Positions 45,261 through 54,958 are shown, counted from the stretch's first letter. The stretch: 64,000 nucleotides of DNA from JAMQKA01 sp043951865 (GCF_043951865.1 NZ_JBINJF010000019.1:38071-102070); one strand, 5' to 3'. Translations and numbers: made by a program. Notes: a model not told the origin generated them from the sequence alone.

Positions 45261-46850
45261 TTACGAAAGACTGATATAGCGCAATCCGTCTACCCCGTCC
45301 AGATTAAGGATCGGCTGCAGCTCCTCTTCGGTCAACGGCTTATCCACCGCCACGGCCGTAATGGCCTGCGATCCCTTTTGGGTGCGACCGAGGCTGAGCG
45401 AAGCGATGTTGATGCCCTGCTCCGCCAGTGCGCCACTTACCGATGCCAGCATACCGGGCTTATCGATGTTGGTATACATCAGGATGTCACCCTCCAGGCG
45501 CAATTCAATACCGAACCCGTCGATTTTCACAATGCGGTAATCCCCCTCACCAAATACCGTTGCGGCAATCTCTTTGTACTCGGCATCGCCGTCAAATTTA
45601 ACGGTAATCAGTTCATTGAAGGTCTTGGTTTCTCCCCCGGTCGTCTCCTTGATTTTGAATCCCCGCTCTTCAGCATAGTGACGGGCATTAATCAGGTTGA
45701 TCGCTTCGCTCACATGCTCCGAAAGCATTCCCTTGAGCATGGAATCAGTAAGCACATCAGAATACTTGGCGCATTCACCGGAATACTCAAAAGAAAAACT
45801 GCTGGTGTGTTCGGGTGCAATCTGGATCGCCATCTCACCCAGTTTTTCCGCGAGCTCAAGATAGGGCTGTACCTCTTTGTTGGTGATAAGAGAGATTGAC
45901 TTGCCGTTCAGGCTGCCCTTGAAACTTTTCTTTTCCAGGGCATCCGCCATCTGGTATGCAATCTGTTCAGCTACTTTTTCCTGGGCCTCCTCCGTAGAAG
46001 CGCCTAGGTGGGGCGTACTTATAATCTTCGGATGCTTGAGAATCTCATACAGATCTTCCGAAGGGGGCTCCTGTGAATAGACATCCAGCGCAACACCCGC
46101 CAGTATTCCGTCATCCAGCAATTTAGGCAGGTCCTCCTCTTTATAAATACCGCCGCGGGCACAGTTCACCAGGAACATTCCTTTCTTCATCTTGTCGGCC
46201 TTTTCAAGTGAGACCAACCCCTTGGTTTTTTCTGTGAGCGGCGTGTGTACCGTTAAAAAGTCGGCCTGGCCCAGCAGGTCATCCAGCTCCAGCAGTTCAA
46301 CCCCGATGCTCTGGGCTTTTTCGTGAGACGCAAATGGATCATACGCTTTAACCGTCATCCCGAACTGCTGCATCCTTTTGGCAACCTCGCTGCCGATCTT
46401 GCCAAGACCAACGATCCCCAGCACCTTGCTGTGGACTTCGGTTCCCATATACTTTTTGCGATCCCAACCGCCGCTCTTTACCCTGTCGACAGACTGCGGG
46501 ATATTCCGGGCGATTGCCAGAATCATGCCGCAGGTATGCTCGGCCGTTGAAATGGTGTTGCCATCGGGGGTGTTCATCACCAGTACCCCGCGCGCCGTGG
46601 CTGCAGGAATATCGATATTGTCAACCCCGACACCCGCCCGGCCGATCACTTTCAGGTTGTCAGCATGTTTTAACAGCTCTTCAGTAATTCTGGTGGAACT
46701 GCGAACAACGATACCATCATAACCGGCGATCTCTTCAAACAGCTCCTCTTCTGAAAGACTGGTTTTCCGAACTGCCTCGATACCTCGATCGGAAAAGACT
46801 TTTTCACAACGTTCATCTACGTTATCTGCTAGTAATATTTTATAGGACAT
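45261..46850 (-). CDS. serA: D-3-phosphoglycerate dehydrogenase with ACT domain
   Basis: 529 residues, the long form. The substrate and NAD domains show VIGRAGVGVDNID, the Rossmann loop GIVGLGKIGSEVAKRM, CARGGIYKEEDL and the catalytic STPHLGAST. An intervening domain (about 315-450) and a C-terminal ACT domain (TNIDKPGMLASVSGALAEQ) follow, suggesting serine feedback control. It performs the first step of serine synthesis in the cytosol. It lies 21 bases after engB in the same direction. Confidence 0.96.
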   Translation of the reverse strand: MSYKILLADNVDERCEKVFSDRGIEAVRKTSLSEEELFEEIAGYDGIVVRSSTRITEELLKHADNLKVIGRAGVGVDNIDIPAATARGVLVMNTPDGNTISTAEHTCGMILAIARNIPQSVDRVKSGGWDRKKYMGTEVHSKVLGIVGLGKIGSEVAKRMQQFGMTVKAYDPFASHEKAQSIGVELLELDDLLGQADFLTVHTPLTEKTKGLVSLEKADKMKKGMFLVNCARGGIYKEEDLPKLLDDGILAGVALDVYSQEPPSEDLYEILKHPKIISTPHLGASTEEAQEKVAEQIAYQMADALEKKSFKGSLNGKSISLITNKEVQPYLELAEKLGEMAIQIAPEHTSSFSFEYSGECAKYSDVLTDSMLKGMLSEHVSEAINLINARHYAEERGFKIKETTGGETKTFNELITVKFDGDAEYKEIAATVFGEGDYRIVKIDGFGIELRLEGDILMYTNIDKPGMLASVSGALAEQGINIASLSLGRTQKGSQAITAVAVDKPLTEEELQPILNLDGVDGLRYISLS

Positions 46851-46871
46851 GATTTTTATTGTTGTTTATTT

Positions 46872-47462
46872 TTATGCTTCTGAAAATTCGGAAATAAGAT
46901 CTTTAAGCTCCTCCATTCCGGTACGTTCGCTGGATGAACTCAGCAGGATCGGCACCTCAATATTCATCTCCTCCAGAATTCTCTCCAACCGGAATTTTGA
47001 CTGGTTTTGCTGGTTTCGCGATAATTTATCGCTTTTCGTCAACACTACACAAAACGGCAAACGGTTGACCCCCAGCCAGTAAAAAAAATCTTCGTCCAGC
47101 TTTGTGGGCTCATGCCGGATGTCGACCAGGTGAATTACCAGCCGAAGTGTAGTCCGTTCAAGCAGGTATTCACGGATATCCCGCCCCCAGCGCTCACGCT
47201 CCTTTTTCGGCACTTTAGCATACCCAAACCCGGGCAAATCCACAAAATAGGTCTTGTCATCTACCAGGTAGTAGTTCATCTGCTGGGTTTTGCCCGGGGT
47301 GTTGCTGGTTCGGGCCAGCCCCTTGTGGTGCATTAAAGCATTGATGAGGGACGATTTTCCCACATTTGAGCGGCCGGCAAAACAGATTTCGGGGCAGGCC
47401 GGTTCAGGACACTCGCTCAGGGAGGGGGCGCTGGTTATAAAACGGGCTTTCTTAAACTCCAT
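46872..47462 (-). CDS. engB: Ribosome-biogenesis GTPase YihA/EngB
   Basis: 196 residues. The GTPase boxes are in order: G1 GRSNVGKSS, G2 around NTPGKTQQ, G3 DLPGFGYA, G4 TKSD and G5 SSS near the end. The protein assists large-subunit assembly in characterised bacteria. Its ATG overlaps the purF TGA as TGATG, so translation is probably coupled. A longer frame starting upstream would overlap purF and is rejected. Confidence 0.95.
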   Translation of the reverse strand: MEFKKARFITSAPSLSECPEPACPEICFAGRSNVGKSSLINALMHHKGLARTSNTPGKTQQMNYYLVDDKTYFVDLPGFGYAKVPKKERERWGRDIREYLLERTTLRLVIHLVDIRHEPTKLDEDFFYWLGVNRLPFCVVLTKSDKLSRNQQNQSKFRLERILEEMNIEVPILLSSSSERTGMEELKDLISEFSEA

Positions 47463-48964
47463 CAAACAATCTCGTTTTCTTCCTTGCCAACGCCAAAATT
47501 GACCGGCACCGGGTATTTCTCTGTAAAGCAGGCAGTACAATACCCCTTCCCTGAAAGGTTCGCCTCCTTCACAGCGTTCACCAGCCCGTCCGGCGACAGG
47601 TACCGCAGGCTGTCAACACCAATCTCTTTGGCCATCTTCTCAATATCCCGGTCAAAACGGTTGGCCATCAGCTCATCGGGACTCGGAAAATCCATTCCGT
47701 AAAAACAGGGACTTATGATCGGGGGAGAACTCACCAGGAAATGAATCTCAGCAGGATTGGCATCGCGTATCATATCCACCAGGTAGCGGGAGGTAGTGCC
47801 CCGCACAATGGAATCATCGACAATGATGACCGACCGCCCCTCGATGACGCCCCGAACCGTGTTAAACTTGGTGCGCACCTTCTGGTCGCGCGATTTTTGC
47901 CCGGGCGAGATAAACGTCCGGCCTACATAGTGATTCCGAATAAGCCCGATCTCGAACTTGCATTCATGCCCAAGCTTCTGGTTCTCATGGACATATCCCA
48001 AAGCCGCCGTATTGCTGGAATCCGGTACAGAAATCACAATAGGCTTCTTGTCGGGCGGCACTTTATTGCATACTTCAGAAATAGGATGCTCCTTGGCAAG
48101 ATACTTCCCGAGGTTCCGCCGCACCTTGTCCACATTTTCCCCAAAAATTTTGCTGTCGGGGCGTGAAAAGTAGACATATTCAAATATGCACTGGCTGGTT
48201 TCTGTTCCATGCTCCGGCTCTAAAAAGTAGGAGGTCGGCTCATCGGTTTCCAGCGTATTTTGATCAATCACCAGCACTTCACCGGGCTCCACATCACGTA
48301 CATATTCCGCATCGATAATATCGAACGCACAGGTTTCGCTGGCCACGCAGTACGACCCGTCCACCTTTCCCAGCGCCAGCGGACGGAAGCCGTTGGGATC
48401 ACGTACGGCGATAAGGCGGTTGTCGGTCAGCATCATCAGGCTGTAGGCCCCCTCTATCCGGGACAGCGCATCCAGGATCTGGTCGATCTGGTTTTTCTGC
48501 CTGCTGTGGGAGATCAGGTGAAGAATCAACTCAGTGTCAGAAGTACTTTGAAATATAACCCCCTTCTCCCGCAGGCGCTCCCGGATTTGCCTGGCGTTGG
48601 CCAGATTTCCGTTATGACCCACCGCCACATTGCCATCGCGGTAGTGAACACGAAACGGCTGAATGTTGGCCGGATTCCTGGAAGCCCCGGTCGTAGAATA
48701 GCGATTATGACCTATGGCGGCCTTGCCCTTGAGTTCCCTTTTCAAAATCTTGTGATCGTCAAACACATTGAGTACCAGTCCAAACCCCTTGTGCATCGGC
48801 ATTACCCAGCGTTCTTTCTGGCTGTCATAATGGGTTGTCACAATGCCAGCTGACTCCTGGCCTCTGTGTTGGAGGGCGTGCAGCCCGTAATAGGTGAGCA
48901 AAGCGGCGTCAGGATGGTCATAAACACCAAAAATACCGCAATAATCGCGTGGTTTATCGGTCAT
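47462..48964 (-). CDS. purF: Amidophosphoribosyltransferase
   Basis: 500 residues, first step of purine synthesis. The N-terminal glutaminase has the nucleophile Cys9 in DYCGIFGVYD, so a short propeptide is removed. HALQHRGQESAGI, the PRTase motif VIIVDDSIVRGTTSR and a C-terminal CTACF region follow. No recognisable purine riboswitch precedes it. First gene of a four-gene minus-strand run ending with mce. Confidence 0.97.
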   Translation of the reverse strand: MTDKPRDYCGIFGVYDHPDAALLTYYGLHALQHRGQESAGIVTTHYDSQKERWVMPMHKGFGLVLNVFDDHKILKRELKGKAAIGHNRYSTTGASRNPANIQPFRVHYRDGNVAVGHNGNLANARQIRERLREKGVIFQSTSDTELILHLISHSRQKNQIDQILDALSRIEGAYSLMMLTDNRLIAVRDPNGFRPLALGKVDGSYCVASETCAFDIIDAEYVRDVEPGEVLVIDQNTLETDEPTSYFLEPEHGTETSQCIFEYVYFSRPDSKIFGENVDKVRRNLGKYLAKEHPISEVCNKVPPDKKPIVISVPDSSNTAALGYVHENQKLGHECKFEIGLIRNHYVGRTFISPGQKSRDQKVRTKFNTVRGVIEGRSVIIVDDSIVRGTTSRYLVDMIRDANPAEIHFLVSSPPIISPCFYGMDFPSPDELMANRFDRDIEKMAKEIGVDSLRYLSPDGLVNAVKEANLSGKGYCTACFTEKYPVPVNFGVGKEENEIV

Positions 48965-49306
48965 GAAACTGATTCACATTCCTATTGTTTTTAAGGCAGT
49001 GGAAAATAAGAAAATCAATCGCTAATTGACAGAGTTTATTATAAGGAATAATCTCCTCCCTATAAGAAATGAATCCTGTTTAAGCTTTGCCCCGCATCTG
49101 AAACGATGTGTGGGACCCGCTGTTTCCACAATATTGCATTGTCACGCAGTCGTTATGTTCCCAGCGGAATCTGCCACTCGTGGCATGTTCGCAACATCAC
49201 ATCCTGTCGCTAAGGGTGTTGATGAGGCGACCGGTCGCCGGCAGATTTTTTGCCGGACAATCTCTCCTTCGGCACAGCCGCTCGTCAGTTCCCGGGTATC
49301 TGATAC
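48965..49306. other. Intergenic 342 bases, nothing firm
   Basis: Lies between egtD (ending at 49307) and purF, both on the minus strand, so it holds the purF promoter. CCGGCAGATTTTTTGCCGG (about 49241-49259) can fold into a hairpin, but I could not assign it as a terminator. Confidence 0.4.
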
Positions 49307-50251
49307 CTACCGTTTTACCAGGTACTGCAGGGAGAAATAGCGGTTTTCATCCAGCCACACCTGTTCAACGGAGAACCAGTCCTTCACCAGGTCTCCAAAC
49401 TCCTCTACCGAGTATTTATATGAGTTTTCGGTATGGATCGATTCCCCTTCGTGGAACAATATCCGTTCCCCGTCGATTTTCACCTCTTGTTTATGCTTAG
49501 AGACCAGGTGCATCTCTATACGTCCTTTCTCCTCATTGTAAAAGGCGTTGTGCCGGAACTTGTCAGGGTCAAAATCAGCGTCCAGCTCGCGGTTCAGCCG
49601 CACCAGAATGTTTTTGTTGAACTCAGCTGTAACACCGTTCTCATCATTATAGGCGGCCTCCAGGATAGTGCGGTCCTTCTTCAGATCCACTCCAACCAGC
49701 AATGCGGCTTCCTGGTCCGCCCTCGCAGCTACATTCTTTAAAAAATCGTGTGCCTCTCCGGGCCGAAAGTTGCCGATAGTGGAACCGGGATAGAAGAATA
49801 CCTGCTCCCGGTAATCCGACGGGGAATCGGGAATTTCGAAACGGGAGGTATAATCGGCACAAATCGGCTGGATGCTTAGGTCGGGATAATCCACGCTTAG
49901 CTGCCGGGCCACCTCCTCAAGGTATTGCTCGGATATATCCACGGGATGATACGAGACCAGCGACGGGAGCCTGTCCAGCAGCAGTCTCGTTTTCCTGCTG
50001 CTGCCGCTACCCAGTTCTATCAGCACCGCCCGTGACCCGATGGCACGGGCAATCTCGTCAATGTGGGTCTCCAAAATTGAAATTTCCGTCCGCGTGAGAT
50101 AATACTCCTCCAGCTCTGTTATCTCTTCAAAAAGCCGGGAACCCCGCCTGTCATAAAAAAATTTACTGGGAATCCTTTTCTGCGGTTTTCGTAATCCCCC
50201 GAGAACCTCATCCAGCATGGTATGTTGCCGCGCAACTGCCTGGTCTTCCAT
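49307..50251 (-). CDS. egtD: L-histidine N-alpha-methyltransferase (ergothioneine synthesis)
   Basis: 314 residues, the usual EgtD length. The SAM site is VLIELGSGSSRKTRLLLD; the substrate-side blocks SKFFYDRRGSRLFEEIT, VFFYPGSTIGNF and HNAFYNEEKGRIEMHLVS are characteristic. EgtD trimethylates histidine to hercynine; the partner sulfoxide synthase EgtB is not in the window. ATG 50251 is chosen because GGGAGA precedes it, over a GTG four codons upstream. Confidence 0.93.
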   Translation of the reverse strand: MEDQAVARQHTMLDEVLGGLRKPQKRIPSKFFYDRRGSRLFEEITELEEYYLTRTEISILETHIDEIARAIGSRAVLIELGSGSSRKTRLLLDRLPSLVSYHPVDISEQYLEEVARQLSVDYPDLSIQPICADYTSRFEIPDSPSDYREQVFFYPGSTIGNFRPGEAHDFLKNVAARADQEAALLVGVDLKKDRTILEAAYNDENGVTAEFNKNILVRLNRELDADFDPDKFRHNAFYNEEKGRIEMHLVSKHKQEVKIDGERILFHEGESIHTENSYKYSVEEFGDLVKDWFSVEQVWLDENRYFSLQYLVKR

Positions 50252-50576
50252 TACATCTCCCACTGTTTCGTTTTAGATCAAAGTTAACGTTTAAAAAACT
50301 GTGTTTGTCATCAAACCGCAGCCAGAAATACAATTACCCAATTCCGGGCTTTATAAACCGTTTTACCGGGTGGCCAACAGGAGGCACACCTGACGCCCCG
50401 GGCGCACTCCTGACTATAGCTGTTGACCCGCAACCAACACCTCTTACCCGGATACTCCGCTCCCGTAAGAAAACGATAACAGAATACATCCGATACGATG
50501 GCGGTGGTACTTTGGGCATAGGGAAATCTGGTTATGAAAAAGCCCCTTCAATTCGACAATTGAACGCAATTTTATA
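50252..50576. other. Intergenic, nothing recognised
   Basis: Between egtD and the heptamer repeat tract. It must hold the egtD promoter; no gene or structured element is evident. Confidence 0.4.
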
Positions 50577-50714
50577 CCTTAACCTTAACCTCAACCTTAA
50601 CCTTCAACTTTTAACTTTTAACCTTCAACCTTTAACCTTCAACCTTCAACCTTTAACTTTCAACCTTTAACTTTCAACCTTTAACTTTCAACCTTTAACT
50701 TTCAACCTTCAACC
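50577..50714. repeat. Heptamer tandem repeat, about 20 units
   Basis: Degenerate 7-base units of the form CTTTAAC, CTTCAAC and CCTTAAC run for 138 bases and stop 23 bases before the hydrolase start codon. The tract is almost free of G on this strand. Copy number may vary between strains and could affect the hydrolase promoter. Confidence 0.85.
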
Positions 50715-50737
50715 AGTAATGAAGTACAAAATAAATC

Positions 50738-51496
50738 ATGAAAAGTGAAAAGATAACTTTCCCGGGAAGCCAGGGAGAAGAGCTGGCTGCAAGAATTGAC
50801 CGGCCGGACCAGCACACCAGCAAAGGATCCGTGCTGTTTGCCCACTGCTTTACCTGCAGTAAAAACCTGCGCGCAGTGGGACACATCAGCCGCACCCTCA
50901 CCGACCACGGGATGAGCGTATTCCGGTTCGATTTCACCGGTCTTGGAGAAAGCGAGGGCGATTTTTCCAACACGAACTTCTCCTCCAACGTGGATGACCT
51001 GATTGCTGCCGCCACCTATATGAAACAGCATGAAATCGTCCCGCGCATGCTCATGGGACATTCCCTCGGTGGGGCGGCCGTCCTGCAGGCAGCCGACCGA
51101 ATCGCCTCCGTTGAGGCCATTGCCACGATCGGCGCCCCCTGCAACCCGGAACATGTGCAGCATTTGCTTACTGATAAAAAAGAGATCATTGAAGAAAAGG
51201 GAGAAGCCGACGTCCGGCTGGCAGGGCGCACCTTCACCATAAAAAAACAATTTCTCGATGACTTGTCGGCTCAAAAGATGGACGGTATTATTCGTAACCT
51301 TGGCAAGGCGCTGTTGATCTTTCATTCGCCGGTTGACAATACGGTGGGGATCGACAATGCGGCGCATATCTACAAACTGGCCAAACATCCCAAAAGCTTC
51401 ATATCGCTTGACGACGCCGATCACCTGCTAAGCAACGAAGAAGACGCCAAATATGTGGGATCGGTTGCCGCGGCGTGGGCAGACCGCTACCTGTAG
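50738..51496 (+). CDS. Alpha/beta hydrolase (OsmC-associated type, without OsmC)
   Basis: 252 residues. The nucleophile elbow GHSLGG is near residue 109; Asp (SPVDNTVG) and His (DDADHLL) complete the triad; FAHCFTCSKN provides the oxyanion strand. In many bacteria this hydrolase is fused to an OsmC peroxidase domain of about 140 residues; here the protein ends after the hydrolase and the next gene is unrelated. Substrate unknown. It sits directly behind the long heptamer repeat, which must lie in or near its promoter. Confidence 0.85.
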   Translation: MKSEKITFPGSQGEELAARIDRPDQHTSKGSVLFAHCFTCSKNLRAVGHISRTLTDHGMSVFRFDFTGLGESEGDFSNTNFSSNVDDLIAAATYMKQHEIVPRMLMGHSLGGAAVLQAADRIASVEAIATIGAPCNPEHVQHLLTDKKEIIEEKGEADVRLAGRTFTIKKQFLDDLSAQKMDGIIRNLGKALLIFHSPVDNTVGIDNAAHIYKLAKHPKSFISLDDADHLLSNEEDAKYVGSVAAAWADRYL

Positions 51497-51594
51497 CAGC
51501 CGGCTGTTCTCCCGCAGGAGTTTCCTTTTATCATTGAAGATGATTCTTTTCTAAAACCCCAGAACGCCCGCTACAAACTTGTATTCAACAATAT

Positions 51595-52428
51595 ATGCAG
51601 CAACAGCTTCTTTCCGAGTCAGAAATTATTGAACTCAAGCCGTGGCTCGACCGGTGGGTCGAGCGCATGGAAAATCCGGATTATATTGATGACGACCCCG
51701 TTCTTTTTATGCACGCCTTCGAGGGCAAGCTGGACCGGGAACTGGCCGGTTTTTTTGCTGCACTGATGGCCTGGGGTCGACGCGATATTGTCATTGCCAA
51801 AGTCAGGGACCTACTAAAACGGATGGGTCACCGGCCGGCCGAGTTTATCGGCAATTTTTCGGAGCGCGACCGCCGACGGTTCGAAGGCTTCAAGCATCGC
51901 ACGTTCAAGCCGGTGGATATCTACTGGCTTACTATGATCCTGCATAACATCCTGCAGGAGTACGGGGGATTTGAACCTTTCTGGAAAGAATGCCACCGAG
52001 AGGCCAACCGTACCGATCGCAATCTGCTGGCCGTGTTCCATGAACGCTTTTTTGAAACCTGTCCCGATGCGGCCCGGCGTACACGCAAGCATATTTCCAA
52101 CTCCGAAAAAAACAGCTCCTGCAAGCGCCTTTACCTCTACCTTCGCTGGACCATCCGCAAGTGTAGTCCGGTAGACCCCGGAACGATGACCTTCATGGCC
52201 CCGTCCGAGCTGATGCTGCCGCTGGACGTACACGCAGCACGACAGGCACGGGTGCTCGGCCTCCTGGAGCGCACCTACAACGACTGGAAAGCCACCAGGG
52301 AACTCACCTCGAAGATGCGGTTGCTGGACCCTGACGACCCGGCAAAATACGATTACGCACTGTTCGGCATCGGCGTGACGGAAACAGGTCCCGGGGATGA
52401 GAGAATCCTGAATCCACAGTTTTTATGA
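51595..52428 (+). CDS. TIGR02757-type protein (DUF2400)
   Basis: 277 residues. Blocks such as DDDPVLFMHAFEGKLDRELAG, NSEKNSSCKRLYLYLRWTIR, DVHAARQARVLGL and KYDYALFGIGV are characteristic of TIGR02757, a widespread Bacteroidota/Proteobacteria family of unknown function with a fold related to HhH-GPD DNA glycosylases. Cysteines near its C-terminal part are few, so an iron-sulfur cluster is not supported. It follows the hydrolase by 98 bases on the same strand. Confidence 0.88.
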   Translation: MQQQLLSESEIIELKPWLDRWVERMENPDYIDDDPVLFMHAFEGKLDRELAGFFAALMAWGRRDIVIAKVRDLLKRMGHRPAEFIGNFSERDRRRFEGFKHRTFKPVDIYWLTMILHNILQEYGGFEPFWKECHREANRTDRNLLAVFHERFFETCPDAARRTRKHISNSEKNSSCKRLYLYLRWTIRKCSPVDPGTMTFMAPSELMLPLDVHAARQARVLGLLERTYNDWKATRELTSKMRLLDPDDPAKYDYALFGIGVTETGPGDERILNPQFL

Positions 52429-52468
52429 GCTGGGGCGCTCCTGATGCTGCCCCGTCTTCACACAAATC

Positions 52469-52726
52469 ATGAGAAAAGGTGGCGGCACCTGCAGCAACAG
52501 GGATGAAATTTTTGTGAAAAAAGCTCTAAAAATATTATACTTTGCATTCAATTGTGAGAAGAAAGAATATGTCAAGCATGATTATATTCAACTGCCGCAT
52601 TCCGCTTATTTTCAACATCTGTTGTATTATGGCACGGATGCGGCTCCCAAAGCATTGAAGGGTTTAAGTGACTGTACCACCATTAACATGGATGAAATTC
52701 ACAAAGCCCTTCGAAAGATTAATTGA
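52469..52726 (+). CDS. Doubtful small hypothetical protein
   Basis: Up to 85 residues, ending HKALRKIN. It is more AT-rich than its neighbours and the first codons look poor; a later start around VKKALKILYFAF may be the real one. The stop lies in the stem of the terminator that follows. No family recognised; it may be a chance frame in the 3' leader of the TIGR02757 gene. Confidence 0.3.
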   Translation: MRKGGGTCSNRDEIFVKKALKILYFAFNCEKKEYVKHDYIQLPHSAYFQHLLYYGTDAAPKALKGLSDCTTINMDEIHKALRKIN

Positions 52727-52737
52727 AGGGCTTTTTT
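52703..52737 (+). terminator. Strong intrinsic terminator
   Basis: AAAGCCCTTC (52703-52712) pairs perfectly with GAAGGGCTTT (52725-52734) and a T tract follows. It separates the hydrolase/TIGR02757 unit from the SAM-controlled methionine operon. Confidence 0.85.
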
Positions 52738-52781
52738 AATATAAAATTCGTTCTTTTTCACTCTTGGTTATTGAACATACT

Positions 52782-52938
52782 CTTATCGAGAAAGGCGGAG
52801 GGATCAGGCCCGATGAAACCTTAGCAACCGCTTCTTGCACAACCATCATATGTAGCTGCAGATGATGTGCAGGAGGGTTCAGGTGCTAAATCCTGCTTTT
52901 TCCAGGTGATTTACCGCCCGGAAAAAGGGAAGATGAGA
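52782..52938 (+). ncRNA. SAM-I (S-box) riboswitch
   Basis: The conserved core is plain: CTTATCGAGAAAGGCGGAGG, GGCCCGATGAAACC, GCAACC, then AGGTGCTAAATCC and a closing P1 strand GGGAAGATGAG. It binds S-adenosylmethionine; high SAM favours the terminator that follows. It precedes the methionine-pathway genes at 53080-57381, so these should be switched off when SAM is plentiful. Confidence 0.95.
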
Positions 52939-52964
52939 TTGAGGAATCGCTTCAAAACATGAGC

Positions 52965-53025
52965 AAAGCCTCTTCTGAACTTCCGCGATCAATCATCGAT
53001 GAGGTAGTTCGGAAGAGGCTTTTTT
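52965..53025 (+). terminator. Riboswitch-controlled terminator
   Basis: AAAGCCTCTTC (52965-52975) pairs with GAAGAGGCTTT near 53012-53022, with a second short pairing (GAAC/GTTC) inside, ending in a T run. Position just after the SAM-I aptamer and before the first gene fits the off-state expression platform. Confidence 0.85.
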
Positions 53026-53079
53026 GTTCCTGCTGCATAACAGCGGGGAACGAAGAATAATATAGCTTTAGATCACGCA

Positions 53080-53577
53080 ATGAAATCAACATTTGACAGC
53101 TGGTATGCCGAGAAGATGCGGGCGAATCCGGAAATATCCGAAGAGACCGACCGGGTGGAGGAGCTGCTTGACACCATCCGGACGATCGCCGTCGTCGGAA
53201 TATCGCGGAATCGGCACCGGGACAGCCATTTTGTGGGCCGATATCTCAAAAACGCCGGCTATACCATCATCCCCGTAAATCCCGGGGCCGACCAGATCCT
53301 GGGGGAGCAGGCATACCCCGATCTTGAAAGTATTCCCGTTCCTGTTGACGTAGTGGATATTTTTCTCCCGGAAACACTGATCCCGGATGTTGTTGACCAG
53401 GCCCTTGAGATCGAACCGGAGGCGATATGGCTTCAGCTGGGAACGGGAACACATGACAAGCTGAAGAACAAGGTCGAAAAAAGAGGAATCGATTTTTTCC
53501 AACACCGGTGCATGAAGGTAGACCATCAGTTTCTTATTCGTCCCAAGAAAGAGCGAAACGAGCAATCTGTATCCTAA
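53080..53577 (+). CDS. CoA-binding protein (YccU-like), first gene of SAM-controlled operon
   Basis: 165 residues of the Rossmann-like CoA-binding domain: TIAVVGISRNRHRDSHFVGRYL, IPVNPGADQILGEQAYPDL and the C-terminal KRGIDFFQHRCMKVDHQ block with the conserved Cys. The family is widespread but without an established reaction. Its place between a SAM riboswitch and metY suggests a link to sulfur amino-acid or acyl-CoA handling (homoserine acetylation uses acetyl-CoA), which is inference. Confidence 0.88.
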   Translation: MKSTFDSWYAEKMRANPEISEETDRVEELLDTIRTIAVVGISRNRHRDSHFVGRYLKNAGYTIIPVNPGADQILGEQAYPDLESIPVPVDVVDIFLPETLIPDVVDQALEIEPEAIWLQLGTGTHDKLKNKVEKRGIDFFQHRCMKVDHQFLIRPKKERNEQSVS

Positions 53578-53599
53578 ACTTAATTAACAAGGTGACATT

Positions 53600-54934
53600 A
53601 TGAGCAATAACGAAAACGGAGAAGAACGCAATTATCGATTTGAGACCCTGCAGCTACATGCCGGGCAGGAGCCGGATCCCACCACGGGTTCCCGTGCAGT
53701 ACCTATTTACCAAACGACCAGCTACCAGTTTGATGATACGGAGCATGCGGCCACCCTGTTTGCCCTGAAAGAGTTCGGCAATATTTACACGCGGATTATG
53801 AATCCCACGACGGATGTGTTTGAAAAACGTATTGCGGCTCTCGAGGGGGGCGTCGCTGCGGTGGGAACGAGCTCGGGACAGTCTGCTCAGTTCATGGCGA
53901 TAGCCACCATTGCTCAATCGGGCGACAATATTGTCTCCACCCCGTTCCTGTACGGCGGCACCTACAACCAGTTCAAGGTTACGCTGCCACGCCTCGGAAT
54001 TGACGTGAATTTTGTGGAAGAGGACACCATCGAGGCCTACGAGGCAGAAATTGATGATAACACCAAGGGTATCTACGTTGAATCGATCGGAAATCCGCGC
54101 GGCAATGTTCCCGATTTTGAAGGACTTGCGAAACTGGCCGACAAGTACGGCATCCCCCTGATAGTGGACAACACATTTGGCGTGGCGGGTGCTGTCTGCA
54201 AGCCGATCAAGCACGGGGCCAACATCGTAACCGCCTCCGCCACCAAGTGGATCGGAGGGCACGGAACCAGCATCGGCGGTGTCATAGTGGATGCCGGTAA
54301 TTTCGACTGGGGCAACGGTAACTTCCCCGTTTTCACGGAACCTTCCCCTGCCTATCACGGGCTCAAGTTCTGGGAAGTATTCGGCCCGGAAGGTCCGTTT
54401 GGCAATATCGCGTTTGCAATTCGGGCGCGGGTGGAAGCGCTCCGCGACTTCGGATCAGCCCCGTCTCCGTTCAACAGCTTTCTGCTGCTTCAGGGACTTG
54501 AAACCCTTTCGCTGCGCGCCGAACGCCATTGCGAAAACACCCAGAAGCTGGCCGAATGGCTGCAAGATCATGACAAGGTAACGTGGGTCAACTATACCGG
54601 CCTGCCCGATCATCCCTATCACGAGCTCGGCCAAAAGTACCTGGAGGGCGACCGTTTCGGAGCCGTTCTCACTTTTGGCGTGGAGGGCGGCTATGAGCCT
54701 GCTCGCACTTTTATCGACAATGTAGAGCTGGCAAGCCACCTGGCAAACGTGGGAGATGCCAAAACACTGGTTATCCATCCCGCTTCAACGACGCACCAGC
54801 AGCTTTCGGATGAAGAACAGGCCTCAAGCGGCGTAAAGCCCGACCTGATTCGCGTATCCGTGGGAATTGAACATATCGATGATATCATCGAAGATTTCGA
54901 GCGGGCATTTGCCAAGCTCGGTGTAACCGCTTAA
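53600..54934 (+). CDS. metY: O-acetylhomoserine aminocarboxypropyltransferase
   Basis: 444 residues, the usual MetY length, longer than MetB/MetC relatives. PLP-binding Lys lies in SATKWIGGHGTSIGG (near residue 214); FETLQLHAGQEPDP at the start and VDNTFGVAG before the lysine are typical. It joins O-acetylhomoserine with sulfide to make homocysteine. It starts 22 bases after the CoA-binding gene, behind AAGGTGA. Confidence 0.95.
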   Translation: MSNNENGEERNYRFETLQLHAGQEPDPTTGSRAVPIYQTTSYQFDDTEHAATLFALKEFGNIYTRIMNPTTDVFEKRIAALEGGVAAVGTSSGQSAQFMAIATIAQSGDNIVSTPFLYGGTYNQFKVTLPRLGIDVNFVEEDTIEAYEAEIDDNTKGIYVESIGNPRGNVPDFEGLAKLADKYGIPLIVDNTFGVAGAVCKPIKHGANIVTASATKWIGGHGTSIGGVIVDAGNFDWGNGNFPVFTEPSPAYHGLKFWEVFGPEGPFGNIAFAIRARVEALRDFGSAPSPFNSFLLLQGLETLSLRAERHCENTQKLAEWLQDHDKVTWVNYTGLPDHPYHELGQKYLEGDRFGAVLTFGVEGGYEPARTFIDNVELASHLANVGDAKTLVIHPASTTHQQLSDEEQASSGVKPDLIRVSVGIEHIDDIIEDFERAFAKLGVTA

Positions 54935-54958
54935 CACCTGCCTGTTGAACAGATGACA

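Noticed and set aside
49026..49340. Small plus-strand frames between purF and egtD
   Set aside because: They overlap the egtD 3' end and show no conserved features.
50577..50714. CRISPR array or telomere-like structure
   Set aside because: Units are 7 bases and contiguous with no spacers; it is a simple tandem repeat in the chromosome interior.
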